From: Micromonospora halophytica
Lineage (GTDB): Bacteria > Actinomycetota > Actinomycetes > Mycobacteriales > Micromonosporaceae
Direction of reading: 5' to 3'
DNA length: 64,000 bases
NCBI RefSeq assembly: GCF_900090245.1
Contig: NZ_FMDN01000002.1
Span: 186,001-250,000 of the forward strand
Shown: one piece after another, positions 1 to 10,058 of the stretch
How the letters are laid out: every line of letters begins with the position of its first letter
Position numbering within the stretch: the first letter of the stretch is position 1
The notes under the pieces: generated by a model
What the model saw: only the letters and a program-made list of their open reading frames with translations
What the model was told of the DNA's origin: nothing
The model's database searches: none
Made by a program: the position numbers and the translations under genes

Positions 1-102
1 GTGCTGTCGCGGGTCAGCGCGTCAGCACGGCTCGGTAAGAAGCAGACCGGCCACGGACATGTCCCGCAGTCTACCGCCGGCCGGAACGTGACGGGTACAC
101 GG

Positions 103-542
<440 letters not shown>

Positions 543-543
<1 letters not shown>

Positions 544-815
544 CAGCGTGACCGCCGGTGGACCAGACGGGCCAGGGCGACCGTGGCCAGGAAGGCCACC
601 AGGGTGCCGGTCAGGACCAGATCCAGCAGGGGCGGGAAGTCCAGCCGGGCGGCCAGCACGGCCATCGCGGCCAGGACGACGAAGAAGCCCAGGTCGAGGG
701 CCGCCGCCCGGTCGGCGTCCGTCGGGCCGACGGTCAGCCGCCAGACGACCGGCAGCGCCGACAGCGCGAGGACCACGAGCACCACGTCGAGCAGGAACAC
801 GTCCTCACCCCTCAT
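543..815 (-). CDS. mrpF: Na+/H+ antiporter subunit F (MrpF/MnhF)
   Basis: Ninety-residue membrane subunit of the Mrp antiporter, a normal length for the family. Three transmembrane segments are visible, with the family motif R(L)TVGPTDADRAAALD after the first helix. It overlaps mrpE upstream by 11 nt and shares TGATG with mrpG downstream, the tight packing typical of mrp operons. Confidence 0.93.
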
Positions 816-1212
816 CCGGGTCGTCGGCCGCGGGTGCGGGTCCGGCCGGCTGCCGGCCGACGGGACGCACGGCCGGCAGCAGTTTCCGCTGAAGTTCGAC
901 GATCTGGTGGCGGAACGCGTGCGGATCGTCGGCGTACATGCCGTGCACGAAGAGCACCGGCGGGGTCGTCCGGACCCCCACCGTGAGGGTGCCCGGGGTC
1001 AGCCCGACGCAGAGCGCCGTCAGCACCAGTTCGGTGCTGCTCGTCCCGGGCAGCGGCACCCGTACGATCGCCGGGCACAGCCGCCAGCCCGGGGTCAGGA
1101 TCTCCCGGGCGACCACCAGGTTGGCCACCACCAGGCGGACGGCGAACCACCCGAGGAAGCGCAGGATCCGCCCGGTCCGCACCACCGCCCGCCGCCCGAC
1201 ATCCGCGCTCAC
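805..1212 (-). CDS. mrpE: Na+/H+ antiporter subunit E (MrpE/MnhE)
   Basis: Subunit E of the Mrp antiporter, 135 residues. A hydrophobic N-terminal half is followed by the conserved soluble portion with VPLPGTSSTELVLTALCVGLTPGT, split here as VPLPGTSSTEL and CVGLTPGT, and a VHGMYADDP stretch. The charged, Pro-rich tail overlaps mrpF. The start overlaps the mrpD stop by 4 nt. Gene order A-C-D-E-F-G matches the standard operon in which A carries the B domain. Confidence 0.92.
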   Translation of the reverse strand: MSADVGRRAVVRTGRILRFLGWFAVRLVVANLVVAREILTPGWRLCPAIVRVPLPGTSSTELVLTALCVGLTPGTLTVGVRTTPPVLFVHGMYADDPHAFRHQIVELQRKLLPAVRPVGRQPAGPAPAADDPDEG

Positions 1213-2660
1213 CGGCCGTTCACCGCCCGCAGGTAGGCGTCGGGGTCGAGCAGCCCGGCCGCCGCCGTGTCGGCCAGCCCGAGCAGGGGTTGCGCCACCG
1301 GGCCGAGCAGCAACGACACGATCGTCAGGGTCAACGCCGGCAGGACCACCCGGGCCGGCACGGCCCCGTCAGATCCGGATGGCTCCCCCCAGAAGGCCGC
1401 GCCCCAGATCTTGAGCATCGAGGCCAGCGTGAGCAGGCTGACGCCGACGGCCACCGTCACCGCCACCCACTGCCCGGCGTCGCCCACCGCCCTGATCAGC
1501 AGGAACTTCGCTACGAATCCGGAGAACGGCGGGAGTCCGGCCAGGGAGAGCGCGGCGCCGGCGAAGGCCAGCGCCAGCATCGGGTGGAGGGTGGCCAGGC
1601 CGCCCAGCCGGTCCAGCCGGTCGGTCCGGTGACCGGTGTGCACCGCCGCGGCGCAGAGGAACAGCGCCGTCTTCACCAGGATGTACTGCACCAGGTAGAA
1701 GACCGCCGCGGCGAGGCTCGCGGCCGTGAACAGGGCCAGTCCCAGCAGGACGTACCCGATCTGGCTGACCATGTGGAAGGTGAGCACCCGGCGCATGGTG
1801 GCCTCCCCGAGCGCGCCGAGCACGCCCACGACCATGCTGAGCATCGCGGCCGTGCCGATGACCCAGTGGTACGCCGGATCGCCGTCGTACACGACGGCGT
1901 AGACCCGGATCAGGGCGTAGAGACCGACCTTGGTGAGCAGCCCGGAGAAGAGGGCGAGCACCACCGGTGGCGCCTCGGGGTAGGTCCTGGGCAGCCAGTC
2001 GTGCCACGGTACGACGGCGCTCTTGACCGCCAGCGCCAGCAGTACGACGCCGGCGGCCACGCCCACCGTGGGCGACGTACGCGCGGCGGCGGCCAGATCG
2101 CCGAGACGCACCGAGCCGGTCACCCCGTAGACCAGACCGACCCCGGCCAGCAGGATCGTGGAGGCGAGCAGGTTCATCGCCACGTACACCCGGGCGGCCC
2201 CGAGCCGGGTGCCGCCGCCCAGCGCGACGAGCACGTAGGACGGCACCAGCATGACCTCGACCAGCACGAACAGGTTGAACAGGTCAGCGGTGAGGAACGC
2301 GCCGTAGGCGCCGGCCGACAGCACGAGCACCAGGGGCACGAACAGCGGATCGTGGTCGTCGCCGGGTGCGGCGGTCGTGGCGAGGCAGGCCAGCACCACC
2401 AGCGCGCAGACGGTGACCATCAGCGCGCTGAACGCGTCGGCGGCGAAGCCGATCGCCACCAGTGGATGCCAGCCGCCGATCCGCTCGGCCAGCACCGTCC
2501 CGTCGCGGGTGAGCACCAGCAGCGCCACGGCCAGAGCGAGCACGGCGGCGGTCACGGCGAGACCGGCCACCCGGTGCGCCGTGTGCCGCCGCGGTGCGGC
2601 GAACAGCAGCGCGGCGGTCAGCAGCGGGCCGGCGAACGGCAGAATCAACAGGCGGCTCAC
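1209..2660 (-). CDS. mrpD: Na+/H+ antiporter subunit D (MrpD/MnhD)
   Basis: Large proton-translocating subunit homologous to complex I NuoL/M/N, 483 residues with about fourteen hydrophobic helices. The proton_antipo_M region holds a helix-breaking FNLFVLVEVML segment with the conserved Glu, and KSAVVPWHDWLPRTYPEAPP with the key Lys. It overlaps mrpC by 4 nt and mrpE by 4 nt. Likely acts with MrpA as the core of the antiporter. Confidence 0.95.
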   Translation of the reverse strand: MSRLLILPFAGPLLTAALLFAAPRRHTAHRVAGLAVTAAVLALAVALLVLTRDGTVLAERIGGWHPLVAIGFAADAFSALMVTVCALVVLACLATTAAPGDDHDPLFVPLVLVLSAGAYGAFLTADLFNLFVLVEVMLVPSYVLVALGGGTRLGAARVYVAMNLLASTILLAGVGLVYGVTGSVRLGDLAAAARTSPTVGVAAGVVLLALAVKSAVVPWHDWLPRTYPEAPPVVLALFSGLLTKVGLYALIRVYAVVYDGDPAYHWVIGTAAMLSMVVGVLGALGEATMRRVLTFHMVSQIGYVLLGLALFTAASLAAAVFYLVQYILVKTALFLCAAAVHTGHRTDRLDRLGGLATLHPMLALAFAGAALSLAGLPPFSGFVAKFLLIRAVGDAGQWVAVTVAVGVSLLTLASMLKIWGAAFWGEPSGSDGAVPARVVLPALTLTIVSLLLGPVAQPLLGLADTAAAGLLDPDAYLRAVNGR

Positions 2661-3013
2661 CGCTCGTCCCCACCCTCGCCGCCCTCGGCGGCGGAGCGGC
2701 CGTCGGCGGTCTCCTCCTCGCCGCCGTCGCCGGCCGGGACGTCCGCCCTGAGCAGCCCGAGCAGGTAGAGCGTGATTCCGAAGCTGATCACGATGGCGGT
2801 GAGCGCGAACGCCTGCGGCAACGGGTCCGCGGTGTCCTCGCCGGCGCCGTCGAAGGCGGGTGTCCGCCGGTCCAGCCCGCCGGCGGAGAGCAGCAGCACG
2901 TTGACCGCGTGCCCGAGCAGGACGAAACCGAGGATCACCCGGAGTTGGCCGCGTTGGAGCAGCAGGTGGACCGCGGCGGCCACCAGCACGCCGACGGCGA
3001 CGGCGGCGGTCAC
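2657..3013 (-). CDS. mrpC: Na+/H+ antiporter subunit C (MrpC/MnhC)
   Basis: NuoK-like subunit, 118 residues with three transmembrane segments. The motif VILGFVLLGHAVNVLLLSAGG is typical of MnhC, and the C-terminal tail is acidic (EEETADGR). It lies between mrpA and mrpD with 4-nt overlaps on both sides, so its translation depends on the operon message. Confidence 0.94.
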   Translation of the reverse strand: MTAAVAVGVLVAAAVHLLLQRGQLRVILGFVLLGHAVNVLLLSAGGLDRRTPAFDGAGEDTADPLPQAFALTAIVISFGITLYLLGLLRADVPAGDGGEEETADGRSAAEGGEGGDER

Positions 3014-5748
3014 CGCCGCTCCCCCGTCGCGGCCGGTCGGGTCGACACGTCGAGCCGGCGAACCGCCGCCACGATCAGCCCGAGGACGATCAGGTACACC
3101 CCGAGGTCGAACAGCAGGCTGGTGGAGAAGGGCAGGGCCGCCCCGCCGGGCAGGCCGGCCTTGCCGAGGGTGAGGAACGGTCGGCCCGACGGCAGCGCCG
3201 CCAGCCCCACACCGACGCAGAGCAGCAGCCCGGCCACCAGCAGGGGCCGGGTGCGCAGCCGGCCGAGCAGGGGCGTCGAGGTGCCGGCGTACGCGAGGTG
3301 GCCCAGCCCGACGGCGGTCCCGGCCAGCAGGGCACCGATGAAGCCGCCACCGATCTCCTCGTGCCCGCGGACGAAGAGGAAGCCCGACACCACCAGCATC
3401 ACCGGGGCGAGCAGCCGGTGGGCGAAGACGAGCACCGGGTCGGCGGCTGCGGCCGGTAGGTCCCGTCCAGTCCGGGTGACCCGGTCGGCGAGCGACACCA
3501 GCCCCACCGCCACGACCGCCAGGACCACCGATTCGCCCAGGGTGTCCAGCGCACGGAACTCCACCAGGATGGTGTTGACCACGTTGCTCCCGCCGGTTGT
3601 CGGACCCGCCTCGGCGAGCAGGTACCGGCCGGGTGCGGAGAGGTCACGCCGACCGGTCAACGCCGCGGTGCCGGCCGCCGCGGCCAGCCCGGTCGCGCCG
3701 GCCAGCACTGCGCCGGCCAGTAGGGCACGCCGTGAGCCGCGCGGTGGCAGACGCGGCGAACGGCGCCGCAGTACCAGCATCACCACGATGGTGGTGAGCA
3801 CCTCGACCAGCAGCAGCGTCAGCGCGACGTCAGGCGCCCCGGCGGTCACGAACCAGACCGACAGCAGGAGGCCGACCGTGCCGGTGAGGCCGACCGCGCC
3901 CAGCGCCGACCGCACCGTGACCAGTCCGGCCAGGGTCACCATGAGCAGGACGAGCAGCACCGCGTCGCCGGGGCGGGTCGCCTCGCCCACCGGCGGCGGT
4001 AGCGGGCCGAGTCCGACCGCGGCCACCACGGCCAGCAGCGGCACGGCGAGCAGCGGCCGGAGCAGGAACGTGGCCGGGCCGGCGGCCCGGGCCGGTCGGG
4101 CCAGCAGAGCGCCGAGGTGCAGCAGTCGGACGCGGCCAGCCTCGAACCGGACGGCGAAGGGCGTGGTGGTGGGCAGTCGGCGCAGCAGTCGGTCGGTGCG
4201 GGCCCGGAAGACGAAGAGCAGCGTCCCGAGCAGGACGGTGAGCGCGGAGAGCCCGAGGGCCACGGTGAAGCCGTGCCAGAACGCCAGGTAGGGCGGTTCG
4301 CCCTGGGGCCGGGCGTCGTTCGCGGCGCGTTGGACGATCGGGCTGAGCAGGGTGACGGACGGTCCCAGCGCAGTGGTCAGGATCGCGGCCACCGCGGCGG
4401 GCGCGACGAAGGAACGACGCGGGGAGCGCAGCCCTTGCTGGCGCAGCGGGCCGGTGAAGACGCCGTGCACCAGTCGGGCCGCGTACGCGAAGGTCAGCAC
4501 CGCGGCCAGCACCCCGAGTCCGGCCGCCAGCTGGCCGGAGAGGCGCAGGTGGTGCGCCTCGGCCAGGGCCTCGAAGATCGCCTCCTTGCCGACGAAGCCG
4601 ATCGTCGGCGGCAGGCCGGCCATGGTGGCGGCGGCGAGTGCGGTGAACAGCGCCGTCGCGGGCATGGCCCGATGCAGTCCGGACAGTTCCCGGATGTCCC
4701 GGCTGCCGGCCTCGTGGTCGATGATGCCGACCAGCATGAACAGCGTCGCCTTGAACAGGGCGTGCGCGACGGTGTAGAGGATCGCGGCCGCGTCCGAGGC
4801 GGGGGTGCCCACCCCGATGACCCCGACGATCAGCCCGAGCTGGCTCACCGTGGAGTACGCCAGCAGCGCCTTGAGGTCGTACTGGCGCAACGCCAGGAAG
4901 GCACCGAGCACGGCGGTCAGCAGGCCGACTGTGAGCAGCGTCAGGTCTCAGCCGGGGTGGCCGCCGAACAGGGCGGAGAACCGCATCAGCAGGTAGATGC
5001 CGGCCTTGACCATGGTGGCCGCGTGCAGGTAGGCGCTGACCGGGGTGATGGCGACCATGGCGCCGGGCAGCCAGAAGTGGAACGGCAGCTGCGCCGACTT
5101 GGTGAAGGCCGCGACCAGCACCAGCGCGCCGGCCGCCCAGGCCGCGCCGCTGTCCAGCCGCTCCGGTTCGGCGAGGATGCGGCCGACGTCGCTGGTGCCG
5201 AGGTCGAGCGTGAGGACCACGACGGCGGCCAGCAGGGCCAGGCCGCCGCCCGAGGTGACCAGCAACGCCCGCACCGCCGGGGGGCCGGCGGCCGGCCGGC
5301 CCTGCCCGATCAGCACGAAGGACAGCACCGACGTCAGTTCCCAGAAGACGAACAGGACCAGCAGGTCGTTGGCGAGGACCAGGCCGAGCATGGCGGTCGC
5401 GAAGAGGGTCAGCAGCAGGTACGTCCGGGTGTGCGCCTGGTCGTGACCCAGGTAGCGCGGACAGTAGGCCATGATCAGGGCGCCCACGCCGAGCACCAGC
5501 AGGGCGAACACCAGGGCGAGGGCGTCCATCCGCAGGGCGACCGAGACGTCCAGCGAGGGCAGCCACCGCCAGCCGACCGCCGCCGTCCCGTCGGCGAGGA
5601 TCACCGGGAGCCGGAGCAGCAGCAGCGCGGCCGTCAGCAGGAACCCGGCGGCCAACGGATAGCCGGCGTCGCGGCCCAGCCGGCGGGTGAGCAGGGGTAC
5701 GCAGGCCGCGAGGGCGACCTGCCAGACGAGAACGACCGCCAGGATCAT
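3010..5748 (-). pseudogene. mrpA: Na+/H+ antiporter subunit A (MrpA with MrpB domain), interrupted by an in-frame TGA
   Basis: One continuous frame of 913 codons, including its final stop, encodes the largest Mrp subunit, but codon 267 (4948–4950) is TGA. Upstream (5748–4948) lie the N-terminal helices and first half of the NuoL-like domain, ending FGGHPG. Downstream in the same frame it continues DLTLLTVGLL, then ALRQYDLKALLAYSTVSQLG, the conserved Lys-containing motif, and ends with a MnhB-type domain. The surroundings suggest a Trp codon (TGG) was intended, because homologues commonly carry Trp just before this segment. Frame, codon use and all flanking subunits are intact, so this is either a recent nonsense change, a base-call error or readthrough. 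Reinitiation at GTG 4911 could give a separate 633-residue product. The gene starts 12 nt after the gamma-glutamyltransferase stop and has no clear ribosome-binding site. Confidence 0.88.
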
Positions 5749-5760
5749 TACGGGCGGCGG

Positions 5761-7419
5761 TCAGTAGCCGAGGGCGGCGCCGTCGCCGCGCGGGTCGGCA
5801 CCGGCCTCCAGGAGCCCTCGCTCCGCGTCGATCCGGATGGCATGTGCGTGGCCCATGTTGTCGTCCCAGTTGGGCAGCATCCGCACCGGCTGCCGGCGGC
5901 GTTGCAGCTCCCGGGCGACCTCGTCACCGATCCGACCCTCCAGGGAGAGGTCCTTGACCGTGGTCCCCCAGGTGTGCCCCATCAGCCAGCGCGGCGCCTC
6001 GATCGCCTGCTGGACGTCGTAGCCGAAGTCGATCAGACGGGTCAGCAGGGCGGCGTGCGTCTGCGGCTGGCCCTCGCCGCCCATGCTGCCGAAGGCGAGC
6101 CAGGGCCGTCCGTCCCGGCAGGCGAGCCCCGGGATCAGGGTGTGGAAGGTGCGCTTGCCGGGTTCCATCCGGTTGGGATGGGTCTCGTCGAGGGAGAAGA
6201 ACGAGCCTCGGTTCTGGGGGATGATTCCGGTGTCGCCGACGATCATCGCGCTGCCGAAGTCGTGGTAGATGGACTGGATGGCCGAGACGACGAGCCCGTC
6301 CCGGTCGACGGAGGTGAACGCGCAGGTGTCGCCGCCCGGCGCGCGGCGGCGGTGCGTCTGGGGGGAGAACCGCAGGCCCGGCTCCACCTCGTCCATCACC
6401 ATTGCCCGCTCGGTCCGGATCAGGGCGCGGCGGCGGGCGGCGTACTCCTTGTCGAGCAGGGTGCGCAGCGGGATGTCCACCCAGTGCCGGTCGGTCAGCC
6501 ACTCGTCCCGGTCGGCGAAGGCGAGCTTCACCGCCTCCGCCATGTGGTGGTAGTAGTCGGGCGTGCCGTCCCCCCAGGCGGCCACGTCGAAGCCCTCGAC
6601 CAGGTTGAGGATCTGCAGGGCGGCGAAGCCCTGGGTGTTGGGGCGCAGCTCGTACACGGTGTGGCCGCGGTAGTCGGTGCTGATCGGCTCCTCCCACTGC
6701 GCGTGGTAGGCGGCCAGGTCGTCGGGGCGCAGCGGGGAGCCACCTACCTCCAACGCCTGGCAGAACCGCCGTCCGAGTTCGCCCTCGTAGAAGCCGGCTC
6801 GGGCACCGTGCGCGGCGATGACCTCCAGCGAGGTGGCCAGCTCCGGCTGGCGCAACCGCTCCCCCTCGCGCAGCGCCCGTCCGGCGGGTACGAGGTGCCG
6901 AGTGCTCGCCTCCCCCGACAGCAGCTCCAGATCCTCGACCAGCCAGTCGCTGAGCGAGCGGGACACCGGCACCCCGTGCCGGGCGTAGTGCACCGCGTCC
7001 TCGAAGAGGTCGGCCCAGGCGAGCCGGCCGTACCGCTCGTGGGCCAGCCGCCAGCCGTCCAGGGCGCCCGGCACGGTCAGCGCGGACAGTGCTCCCCGCA
7101 CCGGCACCTGCTCGGTGTGTCCGCGCTCGGCGTACCAGTCCCGGGTCGCGGTCGCGGCGGCCGGACCGGAGGCGTTGAGCGCCTCCACCGCGCCGTCCGG
7201 GCCGGCGATCAGCCAGAACCCGTCGCCGCCGAGGCCGGCCATGTGCGGGTAGGCGACGCAGAGCAACGCGTTGACCGCGACGGCGGCGTCCACCGCGCTG
7301 CCACCGCGACGCAGCACGGCCAGTCCGGCTCCGCTGGCCAGTACGTGCGGCGAGGAGACCGCGCCACGGTCGGCCCGGGTCGGCGGGCGGCCGGTGCGGG
7401 GTCCGTGCGGCGCGCTCAT
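5761..7419 (-). CDS. Gamma-glutamyltransferase family protein (Ntn hydrolase)
   Basis: 552 residues, the normal length of gamma-glutamyltranspeptidases, which cleave or transfer gamma-glutamyl groups after autoprocessing to two subunits. The expected N-terminal nucleophile Thr is at about residue 365 in GGDTCAFTSVD, followed by GLVVSAIQS. RGSFFSLD, FHTLIPG and FGSMGGEGQPQ match later active-site blocks. The N-terminus GAVSSPHVLASGAGLAVLRRGG is family-typical. No signal peptide is seen, so it is probably cytoplasmic. ATG 7419 was chosen because it overlaps the stop of the upstream hydrolase (ATGA). Known family members include cephalosporin acylases, so the substrate is open. Confidence 0.9.
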   Translation of the reverse strand: MSAPHGPRTGRPPTRADRGAVSSPHVLASGAGLAVLRRGGSAVDAAVAVNALLCVAYPHMAGLGGDGFWLIAGPDGAVEALNASGPAAATATRDWYAERGHTEQVPVRGALSALTVPGALDGWRLAHERYGRLAWADLFEDAVHYARHGVPVSRSLSDWLVEDLELLSGEASTRHLVPAGRALREGERLRQPELATSLEVIAAHGARAGFYEGELGRRFCQALEVGGSPLRPDDLAAYHAQWEEPISTDYRGHTVYELRPNTQGFAALQILNLVEGFDVAAWGDGTPDYYHHMAEAVKLAFADRDEWLTDRHWVDIPLRTLLDKEYAARRRALIRTERAMVMDEVEPGLRFSPQTHRRRAPGGDTCAFTSVDRDGLVVSAIQSIYHDFGSAMIVGDTGIIPQNRGSFFSLDETHPNRMEPGKRTFHTLIPGLACRDGRPWLAFGSMGGEGQPQTHAALLTRLIDFGYDVQQAIEAPRWLMGHTWGTTVKDLSLEGRIGDEVARELQRRRQPVRMLPNWDDNMGHAHAIRIDAERGLLEAGADPRGDGAALGY

Positions 7420-8234
7420 GTCAGCCCTTTCAGTGGGTACGGTCGCGGGTTGGCGAACCCGTCGGTGGTGGTGACGAAGCCCCAGCACTGCTTGGTGTTG
7501 AACACCACGGCGTCCTTGCAGTACGCGGGGCTGGAGGTGGCGGTGGCGTCGGAGATGAGCACCGGGTTGTAGTCCCGGAAGTAGGCGTCCTCCAGCGTGG
7601 TGCTGACGCACTGGTCGGCGTTGACGCCACAGACGAACAGGGTCTGGATGCCCTGGGTTCGCAGCACCTGGTCGAGGTGGGTGCCGTAGAAGCCGCTCAT
7701 CCGTACCTTCTCGACGCGGATGTCGTCCTCGTCGATGTGGTCCTGCAGTTCGTCGACCATCCGGGCGCCCCAGGAGCCAGCGGTGAGCACCTGGCCGAGA
7801 TCCAGCTCCTCGCCGATGCCCCGCTGGTCCAGCCGGTGCTTGAAGGAGTACAGCGTGGGCGCGCCAAGGTTGCGCAGGTCGGGGCGGTTGTGCCAGTAGA
7901 CCCAGATGACGAACATGCCGTGCCGGCGAGCGGCCTCGACGGCCCGCTGCACGCCCGGGATCGCCGCCCGGCACGCCTCATGGTCGAGTCCCGAACGCTG
8001 CGTCCACCCACCCGGGGAACAGAAGTCGTTCTGCATGTCCACCACCACCAGCGCGCCCCGGTCGAGGTTGTCGACGAACGGCAGCAGCTCCGCCTCGAAG
8101 CGGACCAGTTTCCCCTCGGTGTGGTGCGGAGACAGGTGGACGAAGTCCTCGTACAGGTGCCACCGGTCGGCGCTGGCGCCGAGCTGGACTCCGCCGTCGC
8201 CGGTGTCGGCGTAGATCTCCCGGAAGCGCGGCAC
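7416..8234 (-). CDS. Isochorismatase-family cysteine hydrolase
   Basis: 272 residues. The triad of the isochorismatase/nicotinamidase fold is visible: Asp66 in VVVDMQNDF, Lys176 in RVEKVRMSG and Cys209 in CGVNADQCV. The N-terminal extension of about 60 residues is longer than in nicotinamidases and resembles ureidoacrylate- or biuret-hydrolase-like members, which hydrolyse C–N bonds. The GTG start at 8234 follows GGAGG. It lies 3 nt after the small membrane protein gene and overlaps the gamma-glutamyltransferase by 4 nt, so the two enzymes are probably made together. The substrate is unknown. Confidence 0.88.
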   Translation of the reverse strand: MPRFREIYADTGDGGVQLGASADRWHLYEDFVHLSPHHTEGKLVRFEAELLPFVDNLDRGALVVVDMQNDFCSPGGWTQRSGLDHEACRAAIPGVQRAVEAARRHGMFVIWVYWHNRPDLRNLGAPTLYSFKHRLDQRGIGEELDLGQVLTAGSWGARMVDELQDHIDEDDIRVEKVRMSGFYGTHLDQVLRTQGIQTLFVCGVNADQCVSTTLEDAYFRDYNPVLISDATATSSPAYCKDAVVFNTKQCWGFVTTTDGFANPRPYPLKGLT

Positions 8235-8237
8235 CGG

Positions 8238-8423
8238 TCAGTCCTCCCTGTCGTCGCCGGAGGGCACGAACCGCAGCACCACCGGAATGGCCCCGGCCGC
8301 GGCGACCAGGGCCAGCCCCGCCCACCACAGCGGTGGGACCTGCGCCTCGGTGCCGGCGCTGAGCGCCGGTAGCGCGCCGAGGAACAACGCCATGGCCAGC
8401 AGCAGCCAGCGCAGTTCGTTCAC
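8238..8423 (-). CDS. Small two-helix membrane protein
   Basis: 61 residues starting at GTG 8423. Two hydrophobic segments (LLLAMALFLGALPAL and LWWAGLALVAAAGAIPVVL) are joined by a short polar loop and followed by an acidic tail (SGDDRED). It sits 15 nt after the permease stop and 3 nt before the hydrolase, so it is co-transcribed. It resembles the small partner proteins encoded beside some permeases, but I do not recognise a family. Confidence 0.75.
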   Translation of the reverse strand: MNELRWLLLAMALFLGALPALSAGTEAQVPPLWWAGLALVAAAGAIPVVLRFVPSGDDRED

Positions 8424-8438
8424 GACGTCTCCAATCCG

Positions 8439-10058
8439 TCAGACGAAGAGCAGGGTCAGCAGACCGATCACCACTGCGGCAGCCAGCGTCCAGGGCAGCG
8501 TCTTGCGCAGCACGGCGCCCTCCTGGCCGACGATGCCGGCGGTGCCGGTGCCGAGGACGATGTTGGCCGGCGCGACGGCGTTGCCGATGGCGCCACCGGC
8601 GCTCTGCGCGGCGACGACGGCGTTGCCGGAGAGGCCGGTGCCGGTGGCGACGCCCTGCTGCAGTTGGGCGAAGAGCACGTTGGAGGCGGTGTTGCTGGAG
8701 GTCATGAAGGCCCCGATCAGGCCGATGATGTTGGCCAGGAAGGCGTAGACGAGCGGCGGCGAGACCTGCTCCAGGCCCTGCGCCAGCACGTCGGTCTGGC
8801 CGGAGTGCTCCATCACGGCGGCGAGCACCAGGAACGACAGGATTGCCACCGAGGCGGGGGTGGCGTCGGTGGCCAGGCTCGACCAGATCGGCTGGCGCCC
8901 CTCCCGCTGCCGCCGCCGCGCGAAGAAACCGCGCGACCGGTAGACCAGCCAGGTGACCAGAACCGCGACGGCCAGCGAGAAACCCGGGTGGGTGAACGGG
9001 GCGATCGGCGAGTACGGCCGCTCACCCTCGTTCACCACGTCGAATCCGGTGCCCGCCTCGGGGAAGGGCGGCCCGAACTCGACCTGGTCGAGCAGGTTCA
9101 CCACGGGCGGCACCGCGAGGGTGAGGACGGCCACCAGGGTCAGCACGGCGTACGGCAGCAGCGCCCAGCCGAGGCCCATGACGGGCTCGCTCTTCTCCTC
9201 GTCCCCCTCACCGGCGTCGTCACGCATGGCCGGGCGTTCCCCGACGTCGCGGGCCGGCTCCCGGTAGCGGGACCAGCGGGACAGCGGATAGAGCGCCACC
9301 AGTGCGACGGTGCTGGCGAGGAAGGCGGACAGCAGCGGCTCCCAGTACATGATCACGAACTGGAGCCCGGCGTGCAGCGCCGAGATGATCAGGATCAGCG
9401 GCCAGGCGATCCGGACCCCGCGTCCCTTTCCGGCCATCCAGGCGATGGTGACGCCGGCCATCAGCGTCACCGGGGCGAGCAGCACCGCCGTGATGAGTGC
9501 CGTGGCGAGTTCGTCGTCCAGCTCGACCACCTGCAACGTGGCGATCCAACCCACCGCCAGGGTGCCGAACATGTTCGCCCAGGCGTGCCCGATCAGCGGG
9601 ATGGCGACGGCGTAGAGGGGACGTACCCCGATGGCCAGCAGCAGCGGCGCCACGATCGCGATCGGTGCGCCGAAGCCGGCGATGCCCTGTGTGAAGGAGG
9701 CGAACACCCACCCGAACCCGAGGACCAGGAAGACGTGGTTGCGGCTGTACCGGGACAACCCGCGGCGCAATGCGTCGAAGGCACCGGCAGCTGTGCCCAC
9801 CCGGTACAGCAGCAGCGCCGGCCAGATCACCAGCAGGATGAACACCGCGTCCCAAACACCCTTGCCGACGCCCACGGCGAGCGTCTCGAACGGAGTACGG
9901 AAGAAGACCAGCGCGACCACGGCGGCCAGGAACATCCCGGCAGGGCCGGCCTCGGGTGCCTTCCAGCGCAGCACCGCGAGCAGGACCAGCAGCAGCACGA
10001 TCGGACTGAGCGCCAGCAGCCAGTACCCGAGGTTGATCGGCAGTGCCGAGTCCGTCAT
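8439..10058 (-). CDS. L-lactate permease family transporter (LctP-like)
   Basis: 539 residues with twelve or more transmembrane segments. Family signatures are visible: FRTPFETLAVGVGKG, GFGWVFASFTQGIAGFGAPI, IPLIGHAWANMFGTLAVGW, and a C-terminal SSNTASNVLFAQLQQGVA motif. These belong to the lactate/glycolate permease family, which symports hydroxy-acids with protons. ATG 10058 follows GGGAGCG. It is the first gene of the minus-strand run that continues through the hydrolase, the gamma-glutamyltransferase and mrp, so the real cargo may be the substrate of those enzymes rather than lactate. Confidence 0.9.
   Translation of the reverse strand: MTDSALPINLGYWLLALSPIVLLLVLLAVLRWKAPEAGPAGMFLAAVVALVFFRTPFETLAVGVGKGVWDAVFILLVIWPALLLYRVGTAAGAFDALRRGLSRYSRNHVFLVLGFGWVFASFTQGIAGFGAPIAIVAPLLLAIGVRPLYAVAIPLIGHAWANMFGTLAVGWIATLQVVELDDELATALITAVLLAPVTLMAGVTIAWMAGKGRGVRIAWPLILIISALHAGLQFVIMYWEPLLSAFLASTVALVALYPLSRWSRYREPARDVGERPAMRDDAGEGDEEKSEPVMGLGWALLPYAVLTLVAVLTLAVPPVVNLLDQVEFGPPFPEAGTGFDVVNEGERPYSPIAPFTHPGFSLAVAVLVTWLVYRSRGFFARRRQREGRQPIWSSLATDATPASVAILSFLVLAAVMEHSGQTDVLAQGLEQVSPPLVYAFLANIIGLIGAFMTSSNTASNVLFAQLQQGVATGTGLSGNAVVAAQSAGGAIGNAVAPANIVLGTGTAGIVGQEGAVLRKTLPWTLAAAVVIGLLTLLFV

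Noticed and set aside
1..102. Possible short leader peptide ending in Cys (minus strand, near 60)
   Set aside because: ATG followed by about a dozen codons ending in a Cys codon and TGA resembles a cysteine attenuator leader only weakly (one Cys, no Cys run) and the downstream gene lies outside the window.
4948..4950. TGA in mrpA as a selenocysteine codon
   Set aside because: No selenoprotein of the MrpA family is known to me, the site is not near a redox motif, and no SECIS-like hairpin was seen just downstream.
4117..7572. Very long open frame on the plus strand (over 1100 codons), antisense to mrpA and the gamma-glutamyltransferase gene
   Set aside because: Its codons are the mirror of strongly biased minus-strand genes and the product is Gln/Gly/Arg/His-rich without any domain. 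Such antisense frames are normal at this GC content.
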